A stretch of 64,000 bases of DNA from Desmodesmus armatus (lineage: Eukaryota; Chlorophyta; Chlorophyceae; Sphaeropleales; Scenedesmaceae), in contig VIIQ02000240.1 of NCBI GenBank assembly GCA_007449985.2, forward strand, positions 1-64,000, written 5' to 3'. Positions 47,031-57,515 of the stretch are shown here, in pieces; within the stretch, counting starts at the first letter, position 1; each line of letters opens with the position of its first letter. The notes beneath the pieces were generated by a model. The model saw nothing but the letters and a program-made list of their open reading frames with translations, made no database searches and was not told where the DNA came from. Both the position numbers and the translations under genes were made by a program.

Positions 47031-47475
47031 GTGACTGCGGTGCTGTCAGTTCGCTGTTGGATGTGTCCCTGCTGTGCTCGCTGCTGCCCCCCTTGAGGCG
47101 GAGGGCTCTGGCAGCGGACTGGTGTTTTTGGAGAGCTACAAGCCGGTGAGTAGGGGGGGGTACCTTGACAGCGGGGGGGGGGGGGAGTGGAAGGGGGGCA
47201 GTTGAGGCGGCGGTCTCTGGCAGCTGACTTGGTGTTCCTGGAGAGCTGTAAGCCGGTGAGTAAGGGGGAGGGGGACATGAGGGGGGGGGGAGAGGGGGTG
47301 CAAGAGAGGGGGAGGGTGCGTGGGTGTGTCGACAGAGGGAGTACTTGGTGTGTGTCGGGGATGGGCAAAGGTTTGTCAGCAGAGGGAGTACATGTTGTGT
47401 GTGGGGGAGGGGGGGGGGGGTGCGGAGGGGGGTTTCTTGCAGCTGACCTGGTGTTCTGGAGAGCTACAAGCCGGT
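47031..47475 (+). CDS. Exon with two donor-side copies, frame damaged
   Basis: After a CTG tract (46977-47022) and a CCACAG acceptor, the sequence reads SLLDVSLLCSLLPPLRRRAL and AAD before a GTGAGT donor near 47150. Two copies of the exon end follow, at about 47209-47263 (LRRRSLAADLVFLESCKP, intact) and 47439-47475 (FLAADLVFWRATS, shifted). Relative to the middle copy, the first and last each lack one base. Poly-G runs follow each donor. The intact frame sits in the middle copy, unlike the ion channel, which suggests either decay of the gene or assembly errors. Confidence 0.45.
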
Positions 47476-47663
47476 GAGAAGGGGGGGGGAGTATACAGGG
47501 GGGGGGGGGAGAGGGGGGGGGGGGGGGGAGAACGGGGGGGGGGGGGGGGGGGGGGGCAATGAAGGTACCAACATGAGGCATGTCCTGTAACCCACATGTT
47601 GAATGCACATATGTTGTCGACAAACCTTTGTACTGACACCCCCCCCCTCCCGCGCAAAACCCG

Positions 47664-48190
47664 TGCATTGGTGTTAGCAGTCAACCAAGTCCTCCCCAAG
47701 CCCTCTCATCACACTTCTGTTGTCGACATCACACTTCTGTTGTCGACAAAACTTGTGGCTGCTGCCCCTGCTCTGCTTCCCTCCCTGCAAGACATATCCA
47801 TGTACTGCAGTTCATACCTGTCACTGTACAACTGTCACATGTCTGTTGTCAGCCGACTCTTTTGTGCTCCCCCCCCCCCCCCCCGGTAGCCTGTGCATCA
47901 GCGTCAGCAGTTCTTCCAAGCCGTCCAAGCTCTCTCATCACGTGCCTTGTGTCGACGGATGTTGTGTTTGCACCCCCCCCCCCTTCTCCCTGACAACCCC
48001 TCTGAGGCTTGGCCATTGGTGTCAGCAGTCCTCTCAGCCCTCCCCAGCCCTCTCATGACACGTCTGTTATCAATGATCATGCCCCCCCCCCCCCCCCGTG
48101 CCCCCATCCCATCCCATCCATCCATCCAGGCCCGTGCATTGGTGTCAGCAGTCCTCTACGCCCTCCCCAGCCGTTTCAGCGCACATCTGC
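47664..48190 (+). repeat. Four acceptor-side copies of the exon at 48257
   Basis: Copies near 47664, 47887, 48009 and 48131 share GTGCATTGGTGTCAGCAGTC and the CCTCCCCAAGCCCTCTC region, each preceded by poly-C. They read as variants of ARALVSAVLQALP that break before the membrane segment is complete. Confidence 0.9.
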
Positions 48191-48256
48191 TCTGAACAAA
48201 AGCTGTCGTTGCTGCCCCCCCCCCCCACCCCACCCGCCTCCACCCTCCCCCCACAG

Positions 48257-48967
48257 GCCCGTGCATTGGTGTCAGCAGTCCTCCAAGCCCTCCCCCTCAC
48301 AGCCTTTGCAGCGCTGCTGCTGGCTGCCAGCTACAAAAACAGCTCACCAGCAGCAGCAGCAGCAGCAGCAGGCAGCAGTACTGCTGCTAGAACAGCAGCA
48401 GCAGCAGCAGCAGCTCCTGTCATCATATCTCCCAATGGGACTGTCACTGCTCTTCGGTTTGTGGGTGGTAACGGAAGCAATGCCAGCAGCAGCAGCAGCA
48501 GCAGCAGCAGTAGGAATGGTGGGCACAGCAGACGCCTGCAGCAGCAGCACCACTTAGCAGCAGCAGCAGCAGCAGTAGGGCCGCAATCTTCGCGGCAGCT
48601 GCAGCAGCGGCAGCCGCCACTGAGGGGATCTGTAGCTAGGGCTTTGCTGGTCGAGGCACCCGCCGCTGCTGGCAGCAGCAGCAGCAGCAGCAGCGGCAGC
48701 AGTGGCGCGAGTGACACCCAGGTACTGCTGCTAGTTACACCCTGTGGGGACCCCCGAATGGCGATCACGCAGGCGCTTGCTGCTCTGCTGGGGTCTCACT
48801 CGCAAGCAGCGGCAGCAGCGGCAGGGGTGCGACCTGCTGCCAACAGCGGCAGCAATGGCGGCAGCAATGGCGGCAGCAGTGCCAACAGCAGCACGCGCCA
48901 GCTGCTGCCAACTGTCGCGATCCTGTCGACGAGGGATCGGCCGGCGGCAGGGTTCAGGTGGCACTAG
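48257..48967 (+). CDS. Membrane/low-complexity coding block of the same putative gene
   Basis: After CCCCCACAG the frame reads ARALVSAVLQALPLTAFAAL and LLAASYKN, a likely transmembrane helix, followed by long Ser, Ala and Gln tracts. Then come TQVLLLVTPCGDPRMAITQA, LAALLGSHS and LLPTVAILSTRDRP. The frame stops at about 48965, while an overlapping frame continues VQVALVLNPMVNG, so another frame break or an intron near 48950 is likely. No family was recognised. Confidence 0.5.
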   Translation, partial: ARALVSAVLQALPLTAFAALLLAASYKNSSPAAAAAAAGSSTAARTAAAAAAAPVIISPNGTVTALRFVGGNGSNASSSSSSSSSRNGGHSRRLQQQHHLAAAAAAVGPQSSRQLQQRQPPLRGSVARALLVEAPAAAGSSSSSSSGSSGASDTQVLLLVTPCGDPRMAITQALAALLGSHSQAAAAAAGVRPAANSGSNGGSNGGSSANSSTRQLLPTVAILSTRDRPAAGFRWH

Positions 48968-50013
48968 TGCTAAACCCCATGGTCAATGGCAGCAATGGCA
49001 TCAGCAGCGGCAGCAATGGCGGCGGCTACGGCAGCAGCAGCAGCATTCAGGAGCAGCGGGGGTGCCAACCGCCCATGGTTTGGGTTCATCAGGGGTGACA
49101 ACCAACAGCAGCGCAGCAGCAGCAGCGGCGGCGGGATGTTTTGTAATGTCACATCCCCAGCTGGGGGCGGTTTAACAGCGTCAGCGCCAGATTTCCATCG
49201 GGGTTTTGTACGCCGCTGTTATGTGGGCTTGCTTGATCTACTGGGTGCTGCTGGTGGTGGTTTTGGCTGCTGCGCAGCTAGGGTAGGGTTTTGGCGGCAG
49301 TGGGGCTGACGTTACGATATGCGCGGCGGTTGCAAGCTGCCGGATGACGTCACCCGGGAGGTGATGAGTCAGATGACTAAGGATGACGGGCCGGCGGTTG
49401 CTGCTGAGTAATGTGTATCACTGGGAGGACACATACCAGCAGCGGCAGCAGCAAGCTGCCACTCGTGCCAAGGTGAGTCAATTCACAACACAGGCTGACA
49501 CATGCCTAGGATTTTGACAGCATGCAAGTATATGAATAACATTGTCTGGCAGTAAGTAGGATGGCGAGCGGGCAGGCTGGGGGGGGGGGGGGGGGGGGGG
49601 TGGAAAAAGAAAATGGTAGCGTAGTGCTGCCTTTCTTATGGTGCACTTGTGTTTTGACCTGCTCTTGATGTTTCCCAATTACCTATTCTCACCTGCCGCT
49701 GCTGCTGCTGCTGCTGCTGTTCCCCAGGTACCTGTTCCCTCCTGACGGGGGCTGGTTGGTCCCCGGCCAGGTTTGCTTCCTAGCACGCAGAGCCTTGGCC
49801 ATCATGCAGCAGCAGCAGCAGTCAAGCACTGCTGCCGCCGCCACCACCACCAGCAGCAGCTGCAGCAGCAGCAGCGGGAGAGTGGTGACGGCAGCAGTGG
49901 CAGCAATGGCGGCAGCACTGGCGGCTGCAGTGGCAGCAGTGGCACTGCTGTCATAGAGGTGCTGGAGGTTGACCACAGCAACTGTGGGACCTTTCAGTGC
50001 TGCTGGGGGCTGC

Positions 50014-50585
50014 TGTGGGGTCAGGGCAACTGCCCGCACTGACGACTGTGCAGCTCAACTGGTGCTGTGTGGGGGGCAGGTGAGGGAGGGGGTGATATAC
50101 GAGTGAGGGTGGTGTGTGAGGATGTGGGGGGGGATTCGCGCAGGTGTGAACAGCCCGGGGGGGGGGGGGTGGAGGAGGGAGGGCAAGGGAAATATTGTGG
50201 CAGTGGCTTGGTTGGCTGAAGGGGGGGGGGGGAGTTGAGGTGGTGTGTGGTCCTGTCAGTGGTGATGTGGGGTCAGGGCAACTGCCGGCACTGACGACTG
50301 TGGAGCTCAACTGGTGCTGTGTGGGCGGCAGGTGATGATGGAGTGATATCTGAGTGAATGGGGGGGGGGATCATAGCTATGAAATACAGGAAGGGCAAGC
50401 GACGGTGCAAGGGGTGTCGCAGCGACAAATTGCCGTTAAGTGGGAGGGGGGGGGGGGGAGAGACATATCATACTTACATACGTACTGTGGCTGTGGGGGC
50501 ACCACCAACTGGACTGTGTCTGTAGAAAGGAAGGCTGGTTGGAAAATGAGATAGTGCTGCTCTACAAGTGCTGTGTGGGCAGCCC
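50014..50585 (+). repeat. Three copies of an exon end plus donor
   Basis: GGGTCAGGGCAACTGCCCGC followed by CTCAACTGGTGCTGTGTGGG and a CAGGTGA donor occurs at about 50014-50082 and 50268-50333, with a decayed third at 50541-50590. In one frame it reads LPALTTVQLNWCC, resembling a leucine-rich repeat strand. Poly-G follows each donor. Confidence 0.8.
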
Positions 50586-50784
50586 CAGGGGGGAGAGGGG
50601 GGGGGGCTAGCAACTAGACTCCCTTGGTGGTTTGGGCCTATCGACATATCTGGCGATCCCTGTTTATCAAACACTGTCTGTGTTTCTATCCTCAATAGGT
50701 GGTCACTCACATGCACTCGCTCACTGTTGCTTCGTTGCTTGTGTTGCTGCTGCTGCTGCTGCTGTCGCTGCTTTGACCCCGCAG

Positions 50785-52272
50785 GTCCCTCCTCCCCCTC
50801 TTGCAAGACAGCAGCAGCAGCAGCAGCGGCAGTGTTGGTGCTCCACTAATTCATCTAAACCTCCGTCGCTGTGAGGTTTCAGACTTGGGGGCCCTCCACC
50901 TCAAAACCCTGTTGGCCGACAGCACCTGCTCCCTCAAAACCCTGGCACTTATCAACTGCCACATGTCATCAAACGCAGCCAAGGCTGTCGCCCAGGGTTT
51001 AGGAGCTAACAGCAGCCTCAGCAGCGTGCGGTTTAGCGGGAACAACGGCGGGAAGCACACAGCGCTCGCATTTGCGACGGCGCTGCGAAATAACATCACA
51101 TTGGAGCATTTGAACCTCAGCTTTAACAAGCTCTGTCCCAGCGGGGGCGAGGCGCTGGCAGCAGCACTGGCAGCAAATGCCAGGCTGGCAGCCGCCGGCA
51201 GCAATGGCGGCAGCAGTAGCAGCAATGGCGGCAGCAGTGGCAGCAATGGCGGCAGCAGTGGCAGCAATGGCGGCAGCAGTGAGCAGGGCTTGCGGCGGCT
51301 GGTGGTGCAGCGGAAGGAGATTGGAGGGGTGGTCTCCGTGCTGTTATAACAGCATTGAGAGGTGTGACCGGTCACACCGGCGGCCTCACTGTCAGGGTTT
51401 TGCAGGGGTCCCGTCAGGGTTCAGCGGCAGACAGCATCAGGGTTTTGCAGATCTTGGAGCTGCCCGTGGTTTTTGTGTGTCATGAAAACCAAGAGGTTCT
51501 GATGTCAGAGGAGTGGCTCGGCCAGCTGCTGGACAAGCAGCAGCAGCAGCAGCAGGGTGACGCTACTGCTGCTGCTGCTGTTGATGAGTGTGCTGTAGGA
51601 GGCTCCAGCAGCAGCAGCAGCAGCAGCGGTGGTGGCAGTATCACTAGCAGTCCCTCCAGGAGCAGCAGCAGCAGCAGCAGTCGGCCCAGCAGCAGTGGCA
51701 GCAGCAGCAGCAGCAGCTCGGCAGCAAGTGGTGGCGGCAGCAGCAGCAGCAGCAGTGTGTCAGACCATGCTGTCATTGAGATTGAGGTTTTGGAGGACTC
51801 ACTCCAACAGCAGCAGCAGCAGCAGCAGTCACCTACTGCATCTCCCTCAACTGCCTCTGCTTTCAGCAGCAGCAGTGGCAGTGGCAAGCCTCCCCGCCAG
51901 CCTGGCAGGGTGTCTGGGTTTGCTGCTGCTGCTGCTGCTGCTGCTGCACCCACCCCGTTCAAACGGGGCATGGCAGCAGCAGCAGCAGCCGGCAGCAGCA
52001 GCAGCAGTACTTTGGAGCCGTGTGTGTCTGGCATGACGGATGGCCTTACACCGGCTTGCAGTATGGCAGATATGGGACTGCTCCCTTCTGCTGCTGTTGC
52101 TGCTAAGGCAGCCGTCAGCAGCAGCAGCAGCAGCGGCAGCAGCGGCGGCTGCTGTCCCCAGATCATCTTCCTGTCTCAGAATGACCCTGGGGAGAATGTT
52201 GCTGCACTGCTGAGGTCTGTTGAGGAGAGTGGCGTCGGTGGACTGATGGACTGCAGCTCAGCAGTAAGGTGA
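50785..52272 (+). CDS. Leucine-rich repeat block with Ser/Gln-rich tail
   Basis: After CCCCGCAG the frame gives SLLPLLQDSSSSSSGSVGA, then RNase-inhibitor-type leucine-rich repeats: LIHLNLRRCEVSDLGALHLK, LKTLALINCHMSSNAAKAVA, SLSSVRFSGNNGGK and LEHLNLSFNKLCPSGGEALA. It then continues, after a one-base frame change near 51330 in a GGAGGGG stretch, into GGLRAVITALRGVTG and ILELPVVFVCHENQEVLMSE. The rest is Ser/Gln tracts ending QIIFLSQNDPGENVAALLRS and a GTGAGAG donor at 52272. Such repeats typically bind proteins. Together with the RING finger downstream this suggests a substrate-recognition region of a ubiquitin ligase; that is inference. Confidence 0.6.
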
Positions 52273-53060
52273 GAGCATGCTGCTTGGGGTGTATGGGTGT
52301 GTGGGGGGGGGGGGGGTGCTGGGGGGGGGGGGGGGGGGGGGGGGGGGGATGGTGTGTGTTTGGGGGGGGGGGGGATGGTGTAGACACAGGGAGTGCATCC
52401 AGCCAATGCATCGATCATCTCACCATCCAAGGGTCTCCGAACTCCGAAGTTGGGCGTGAGTGCGTGGAACCGCACATTAAAACACATTCAATCAAGAACA
52501 ATAAAAAGGAAAGCTTGCACCTGATCAGCTTGCCTCCAGTCTCTCCAGCACCCTCCAGCATGGTGTGTTGTGGGGCCAGGTGTTATGGTGGTGGTGTGGG
52601 GAATAGAATTGGCATGGGAAGGAATGGCGTCTGTGGACCTGACAGGACTGCAGCTGAGCAGCAACGCCAGAGGATACTGCAGTGGCAAGGACAACATGCC
52701 AGCTGTCGTGGCGACCTATTCCACCATTTTCGTCGAGGAGGTGGCCACAACGGCTGGGCATCTTGTCCTCGACACTGCTGCCCTCTTGCTGTGTGTGCCT
52801 GGACATACCAACTACTTGACAGGCTGGGGGGGGGGGGGTAGGGGGGCGGGGGGGGGGGGGGGGCAAGTTGATGTCACTGTTGACGAGTGCTTGGAGCAGA
52901 GCAACAGTGACACCAACTCCCCCCCCCCCCGCCAACCACCTCCACGTACTTGCCAGTGTAAAGGCAGTGGAACGCTGCATCTTGTACACAACGCGGCATA
53001 CCCACACCCATGTCCCGCTGCCTCTGCCGCTGCTGCTGATGCTGCTGTGTTGCGCCACAG

Positions 53061-53328
53061 GGTGTCAAGTCTCTTGCATCAGCCATACCCGAAGCCAACT
53101 CCCCAGCAGCTATCCTCAAGTCAACAGGCCTTTTGGCCGAAGGTGCAACAGCACTGGCAGTAGCACTCCAGCAGCCCCCTACCACCCCTATCCCCACCCC
53201 CACCAGCAGCAGCAGCACCGCTGCAGCCGCTGCTGCCGCCACCAACCGCACCAGCAGCAGTGGCAGCAATGGCGGCAGCAATGGTGGCAGCAGTAGCAGC
53301 AGTGCTGCCAGCCGTCACCCATTGCAGG
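53061..53328 (+). CDS. Coding exon upstream of the RING finger
   Basis: Between CGCCACAG and GTGCGG the frame reads GVKSLASAIPEANSPAAILK, STGLLAEGATALAVALQQP and a Ser/Ala/Gly low-complexity end. Helical, repeat-like sequence; no family assigned. It fits between the LRR block and the RING block in one gene. Confidence 0.5.
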
Positions 53329-53777
53329 TGCGGATCTGAGCCAGAATGTGATCTGTGACTCGGGGGCGGCAGATATGCAGCAGCAGTAGAAGCCGGGGGG
53401 TGCTGCCGGAGCTGCGGCAGTTGGCGGTGGTTGACAACCGCTATCCGTTTGATGGTCAACCGTACTGCAGCTGCAGGGCTGCAGGTACAGCAGCCTGGTC
53501 TGAGGGTGGATCTGGGGGCGCCTAGCAGATGGTGCATAACACCAGCAGCTGCTAAGGCACGGCTCAGCAAGCAGCAGCAGCAGAAGCAGCAGCAGGCGGC
53601 GGCTGTAGCGGCTGCAGCCGCCGCAGCAGCCGCCAACCCCCTGCCGGCTGGCTGGTCGACGGCTGTCGACGGCTGCGGCGGCCATGATGCAGCACGACTG
53701 TTTTCCCCACCAGCAGCAGCAGCAGCAGCAGCGGAGGGTGAAGAGGGTAGGGTCGCCGGCAGCAGCAGCAGCAGCAG

Positions 53778-54122
53778 TTGGTGCGGTCTTGTTCCTCTTT
53801 GTCAGCTGCGTCAGTGTCGTCGGTGAGCAGCGATGACATGTGCGGGGTGTGTTTCGACGCACCGAATGCGCTGTACGTCAACTCCTGCAAACACCAGCTG
53901 TGCATTGATTGCTATAAGCAGCTAGTAAAGTCAGCTGCTGCTGCTGCTGCTGCCAGCAGCAACAGGCGGCACCAGCAGCAGGGTGGGGGTGAGGGGGCAG
54001 CAGCGGGGTGTGCTGCGTGCCCGTTCTGTCGAGCGCCCATTACAGGGTTTAGATACTCGGCTTGGATTCAGACGGAAGAGGAGCAGCAGCAGGGTTCTGG
54101 GGTCAAGGCCTTTGGGTTTTAG
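53778..54122 (+). CDS. C-terminal C3HC4-type RING finger (putative E3 ubiquitin ligase)
   Basis: The frame reads SSDDMCGVCFDAPNALYVNS, CKHQLCIDCYKQLVKS, an Ala/Gln/Gly insertion, then CAACPFCRAPITGFRYSAWI and a stop at 54120-54122. Cys and His spacing (CxxC, CxHxxCxxC, CxxC) is that of a C3HC4 RING, with an unusually long Ala-rich insertion before the last CxxC pair. RING domains bind two zinc ions and recruit E2 ubiquitin-conjugating enzymes. The 5' limit is a guess: the preceding exon junction near 53780-53840 was not fixed. It is most likely the end of the membrane/LRR gene starting at 45376, but could be a separate gene. Confidence 0.72.
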   Translation: MVRSCSSLSAASVSSVSSDDMCGVCFDAPNALYVNSCKHQLCIDCYKQLVKSAAAAAAASSNRRHQQQGGGEGAAAGCAACPFCRAPITGFRYSAWIQTEEEQQQGSGVKAFGF

Positions 54123-57100
54123 GGGTATGGATAGGGAGAGGAGTTCGATGTTGAATAGTGTATGGTTACCTGTTCTGTGGTGCCGCATCAAGCTACGGTT
54201 GTGGTTAGGTGTATCCTTGCAGGCAGGGTTTAGTGTATCCCTGCAGGCAGGGTTTTGGGAGGATCCTTTGCTTGGGTTTGGTAGTGGGGCACCAGCAGGG
54301 TGCCTAGGGTTTCAGGGTTTGGAATGTGGTAGGGGCAGCAGTAGATGTGTTTGTTGTGTATGTGTGTTGTCTATGGTAGCCTGGTGCAGAAGGGATTAGG
54401 GTCTGCTGTTGAGCCCTCCATGCAGCAAAACCCCGAAGCACCAGCAGCAGCAGCAGCAAAACACACAGCTCAAGGCATCGCAGATCAGTGCATGTGTGTA
54501 TCTAGTGTTATTGCGCCACCCAACGGCTGCATTTACAGTATCAGATATGATATCACCTGGCGTAGTACATTGTGTGTGGTTGTGTCGCAAGTGGACACCT
54601 GCGGTATAGGGTTGTGGTGTATAAAACCTAAACCCTAACCCTAGTACAGCAGGGCATGGAAGCTGCAAGGTCCCTGAGAACCAAGCAGCGGCCGGAGTGT
54701 TGTGTTTGCAGTCGTACATACTGTACAAGATCCTGCCACGTATCAGGTTGAGTGGTTGCTTTGCACAGGTGGCGTGCCAGCGGGTGTGTGCTGGGTGTCT
54801 TAGCTATGCTATTGAGTGTTTGCAGGCTCCATGGCCTGTGGTGGTATGTGTTCTGCTTGGTCGCTGGGGTATGCTACATACTGTCGGGCAGGCACAACAG
54901 CGGCAGTTGAGTGCATGGTACTTGAGTGCATGGTATGAACACACACTCGGACGCTGCAGCATGCAGCACAGCACAGCACAGCACAGCATGGCGACCACTG
55001 TGTTTGTTGTTGAGGCGTTTGGTATGTTGCGGTTGTTGGCACACTTCGAGCAGGCAAGGCCAATGATACAGTAGTCTGCCAAGGCGCTTGCAGATCTGAT
55101 TTGAGATCTGAGATCGCTTCTGTGGTCCATCTGCAGCAGTGTTTGCGCAGGTTTTAGGGTTCAGGGTTTTGCACGGCAGGGCGGCTTGGTAGTGCCACCG
55201 CTGCTGCTTTCACCTGCTTCTTGTGGTGGTTATGATTTGTGAAGGAGGCAAGCAAGCAGGTGCTGTGCGTGGTGTGCAGAGGCAGCTTGTTGGTGGTCTG
55301 CTGTGGGTTGTCTGCGCCTCTGCACTGTTGGCAGCTGGGTGCATGTGCTGGTGCTGGCCTACCAGCACACACCAACGGTGTAGGCATGTTCGTCTTCAAC
55401 CAGCCTGTCTGCGATCCCAGCATGCCGCAATGTCCCTGCGAAGATATCTAGGGCTGCTACCCTGTGTCCATTTATGGCTGAAGGCACATTGTGCGCACAT
55501 GGCATGTCCTGATGTGCTTTTTGGACTCGGTCCAACGGCATGCTTCGATGAGCTTCGCTGGAGCTGCCCTCCCTGCGCTTGAACGCCCGTGTGACTCAGG
55601 GACTCGTGTATTGTCAGCACAGTAGCAGCTCAACGGCCCTGGATGCCTGCTGCTGCTGTCAGCACACATGTGGTGCTGAACTTGCCAGCACTGCAGGACA
55701 TGAAGCAGCTTGCCGCGCTGTGCTGTGCTGTGCTGCTGGCCGTTGTGGTCATCGTTGCATGAAGCAGTACTGGTTTGGTGTCACATACCTTCTGGATCAA
55801 TCGATGTTGGCTGTGTTTGTCGGGGCTTGCAGGGCCCTGCTGCGTGGCCCACCCAGTGATTGGCCGCTGTTGCATGGCCTTGTGTACCTTTCGACGATGG
55901 GTGTGTCTTATCGGGATGTACTTATCAGGATGTAAGTACAAGGAGCAATGGGTTGCCTGGTCTTAGCAGTTGTAGTTCCATTGTATATGCATATGCAGGT
56001 TGGGTTGGGGTGTGTAGACACTAACCTAGTGGCACCCGCAGAGTGTGTAAGACACTAAGCTTGATGAAATTGATGTGTGAGTGGGTGGTTGCAGAAGATG
56101 CTGCACCTGGTTGAACCATTGGCCGTATGGTAGGTTGATCTCTTGTGGCATGTCGGGCGTGTGTCTGTGTGTCTCAGTTGTGCTGGCCCTGCGCTTGGCA
56201 CCACAACGCGGATGCAGACCCCTTTGCGAAGTGCTTCTGCCAGGGCAAAGCAGAGGCAGTATCAGGTGTTGTTGTGGGCCTGAGTTGCAGTTTGAGCACA
56301 TTTGCAGTCCGCAGTTCGAACCGAGCTGTTGGCAACAGGATTGGGTGGTGCATGATGGCACTACCGAGTTGTATGTGCCGTCACAAACATTTTGGGTGGT
56401 GCATGATGGCATTACCAGAGGCAAGCGCGCACATCGCGCCTGTTGCACTGTACCGTGCTGTGCCCCAAGGGTCAGTGTGTAAAGGGGTATGGGGTGTAGG
56501 CTGTGTACGTAGAGGGCTGTGTAGATGCCTTGTGGTTGGAGCTTGTGTGTTTGTACGTGTGGGTGGGTGCCTCCTTCTAGTGGGGATGGCAGCGAGAGGT
56601 GGTCCTCTGTCCCTCTTTGTGAGTCAGGCTGTAAGTTCTCTTGGTCTTATTCTAAAGTGGGACAAGACAGTGGACAGCAGCAGCACTCAAACGTGTGTGC
56701 ATACTCTAACACGAGACTGATTGGTAGCAGTCCTCCCAATCAACACCTGCAAGTATCTGTGCCTCAGCTGTTCAGCGCTGGCCCAGTGGGGCATGTCAGC
56801 ACAGTATCAAGCAGCAAGTGCACCTCCTGGCAATGCTGCGCGGCTGGTGAACATGCAGCAGTTTTCAACAAGGGTGTGAATGCTGTACAGAGCGGGTTTG
56901 CATGCCACGCGAACACACTACATGGTGGGAGTGCAAAAAGCCTGACCCTGGCATGGTTGTGTAATGGTATACTGGAAGGGGGGAGGGCTGCTGAGCAAGC
57001 TCGAAGTAAACAGGAATGATACATCCAGTTCAGATAACGCGGGTTCCGTGATATGAGCCTCACACAGTGGTCAGTCGCTGGTACCCCCCTCTGCCCCCCC

Positions 57101-57515
57101 CCCCTCCTGCCACCCCACACACACTCACCCCACCTGTGGCAGCGGCTGCCCAGTGCGTGGACAACCACGTCAGATATCAGCATCCAAAAACCTACTCCCC
57201 GTCCGTGTGTCGACTGCACAGAAAAGTAGAAGCTGGAAGATGATCAGACATGACGAGAACAGTGAGACAGTTGTGCAGTCCACAAACAGTACTGTCGATA
57301 TCTTGTGAACTTTCAGAAGATACTTGACGTGACAGACGGAACTCTCGAGAGACGACACTTCAAGTCCTCTCTGATCACTCCCTCCGCTATCTCGTGAGGC
57401 CTCACCAGCTTGTACCTCACGCGTCCAGGGATTTTGGGTTGCTTGTTCACCGTTTAAGGCTTTGCACGCAGCTCTGATCTGGGCCTGAAGGGCCACAGCA
57501 GCAGCGGTTGCAAAG
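54123..57515. other. Region without a recognised gene
   Basis: Several open frames of 60-190 residues are present, rich in Cys and Trp and without domain features; none has a supportable exon structure. Short tandem pieces include TGTATCCYTGCAGGCAGGGTTT twice at about 54209-54256, and telomere-like CCTAAACCCTAACCCT near 54627. The 5' untranslated region and promoter of the proteasome gene occupy the right end. Confidence 0.4.

Noticed and set aside
55579..55935. Plus-strand frame ending LVYLSTMGVSYRDVLIRM
   Set aside because: The last 50 residues look ordered, but the rest is Cys-rich low-quality sequence and no exon joins were found.
57170..57496. Divergent minus-strand gene starting 20 bases from the PSMA6 start codon
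   Set aside because: It would lie wholly in the PSMA6 5' untranslated region and promoter and has no domain character.
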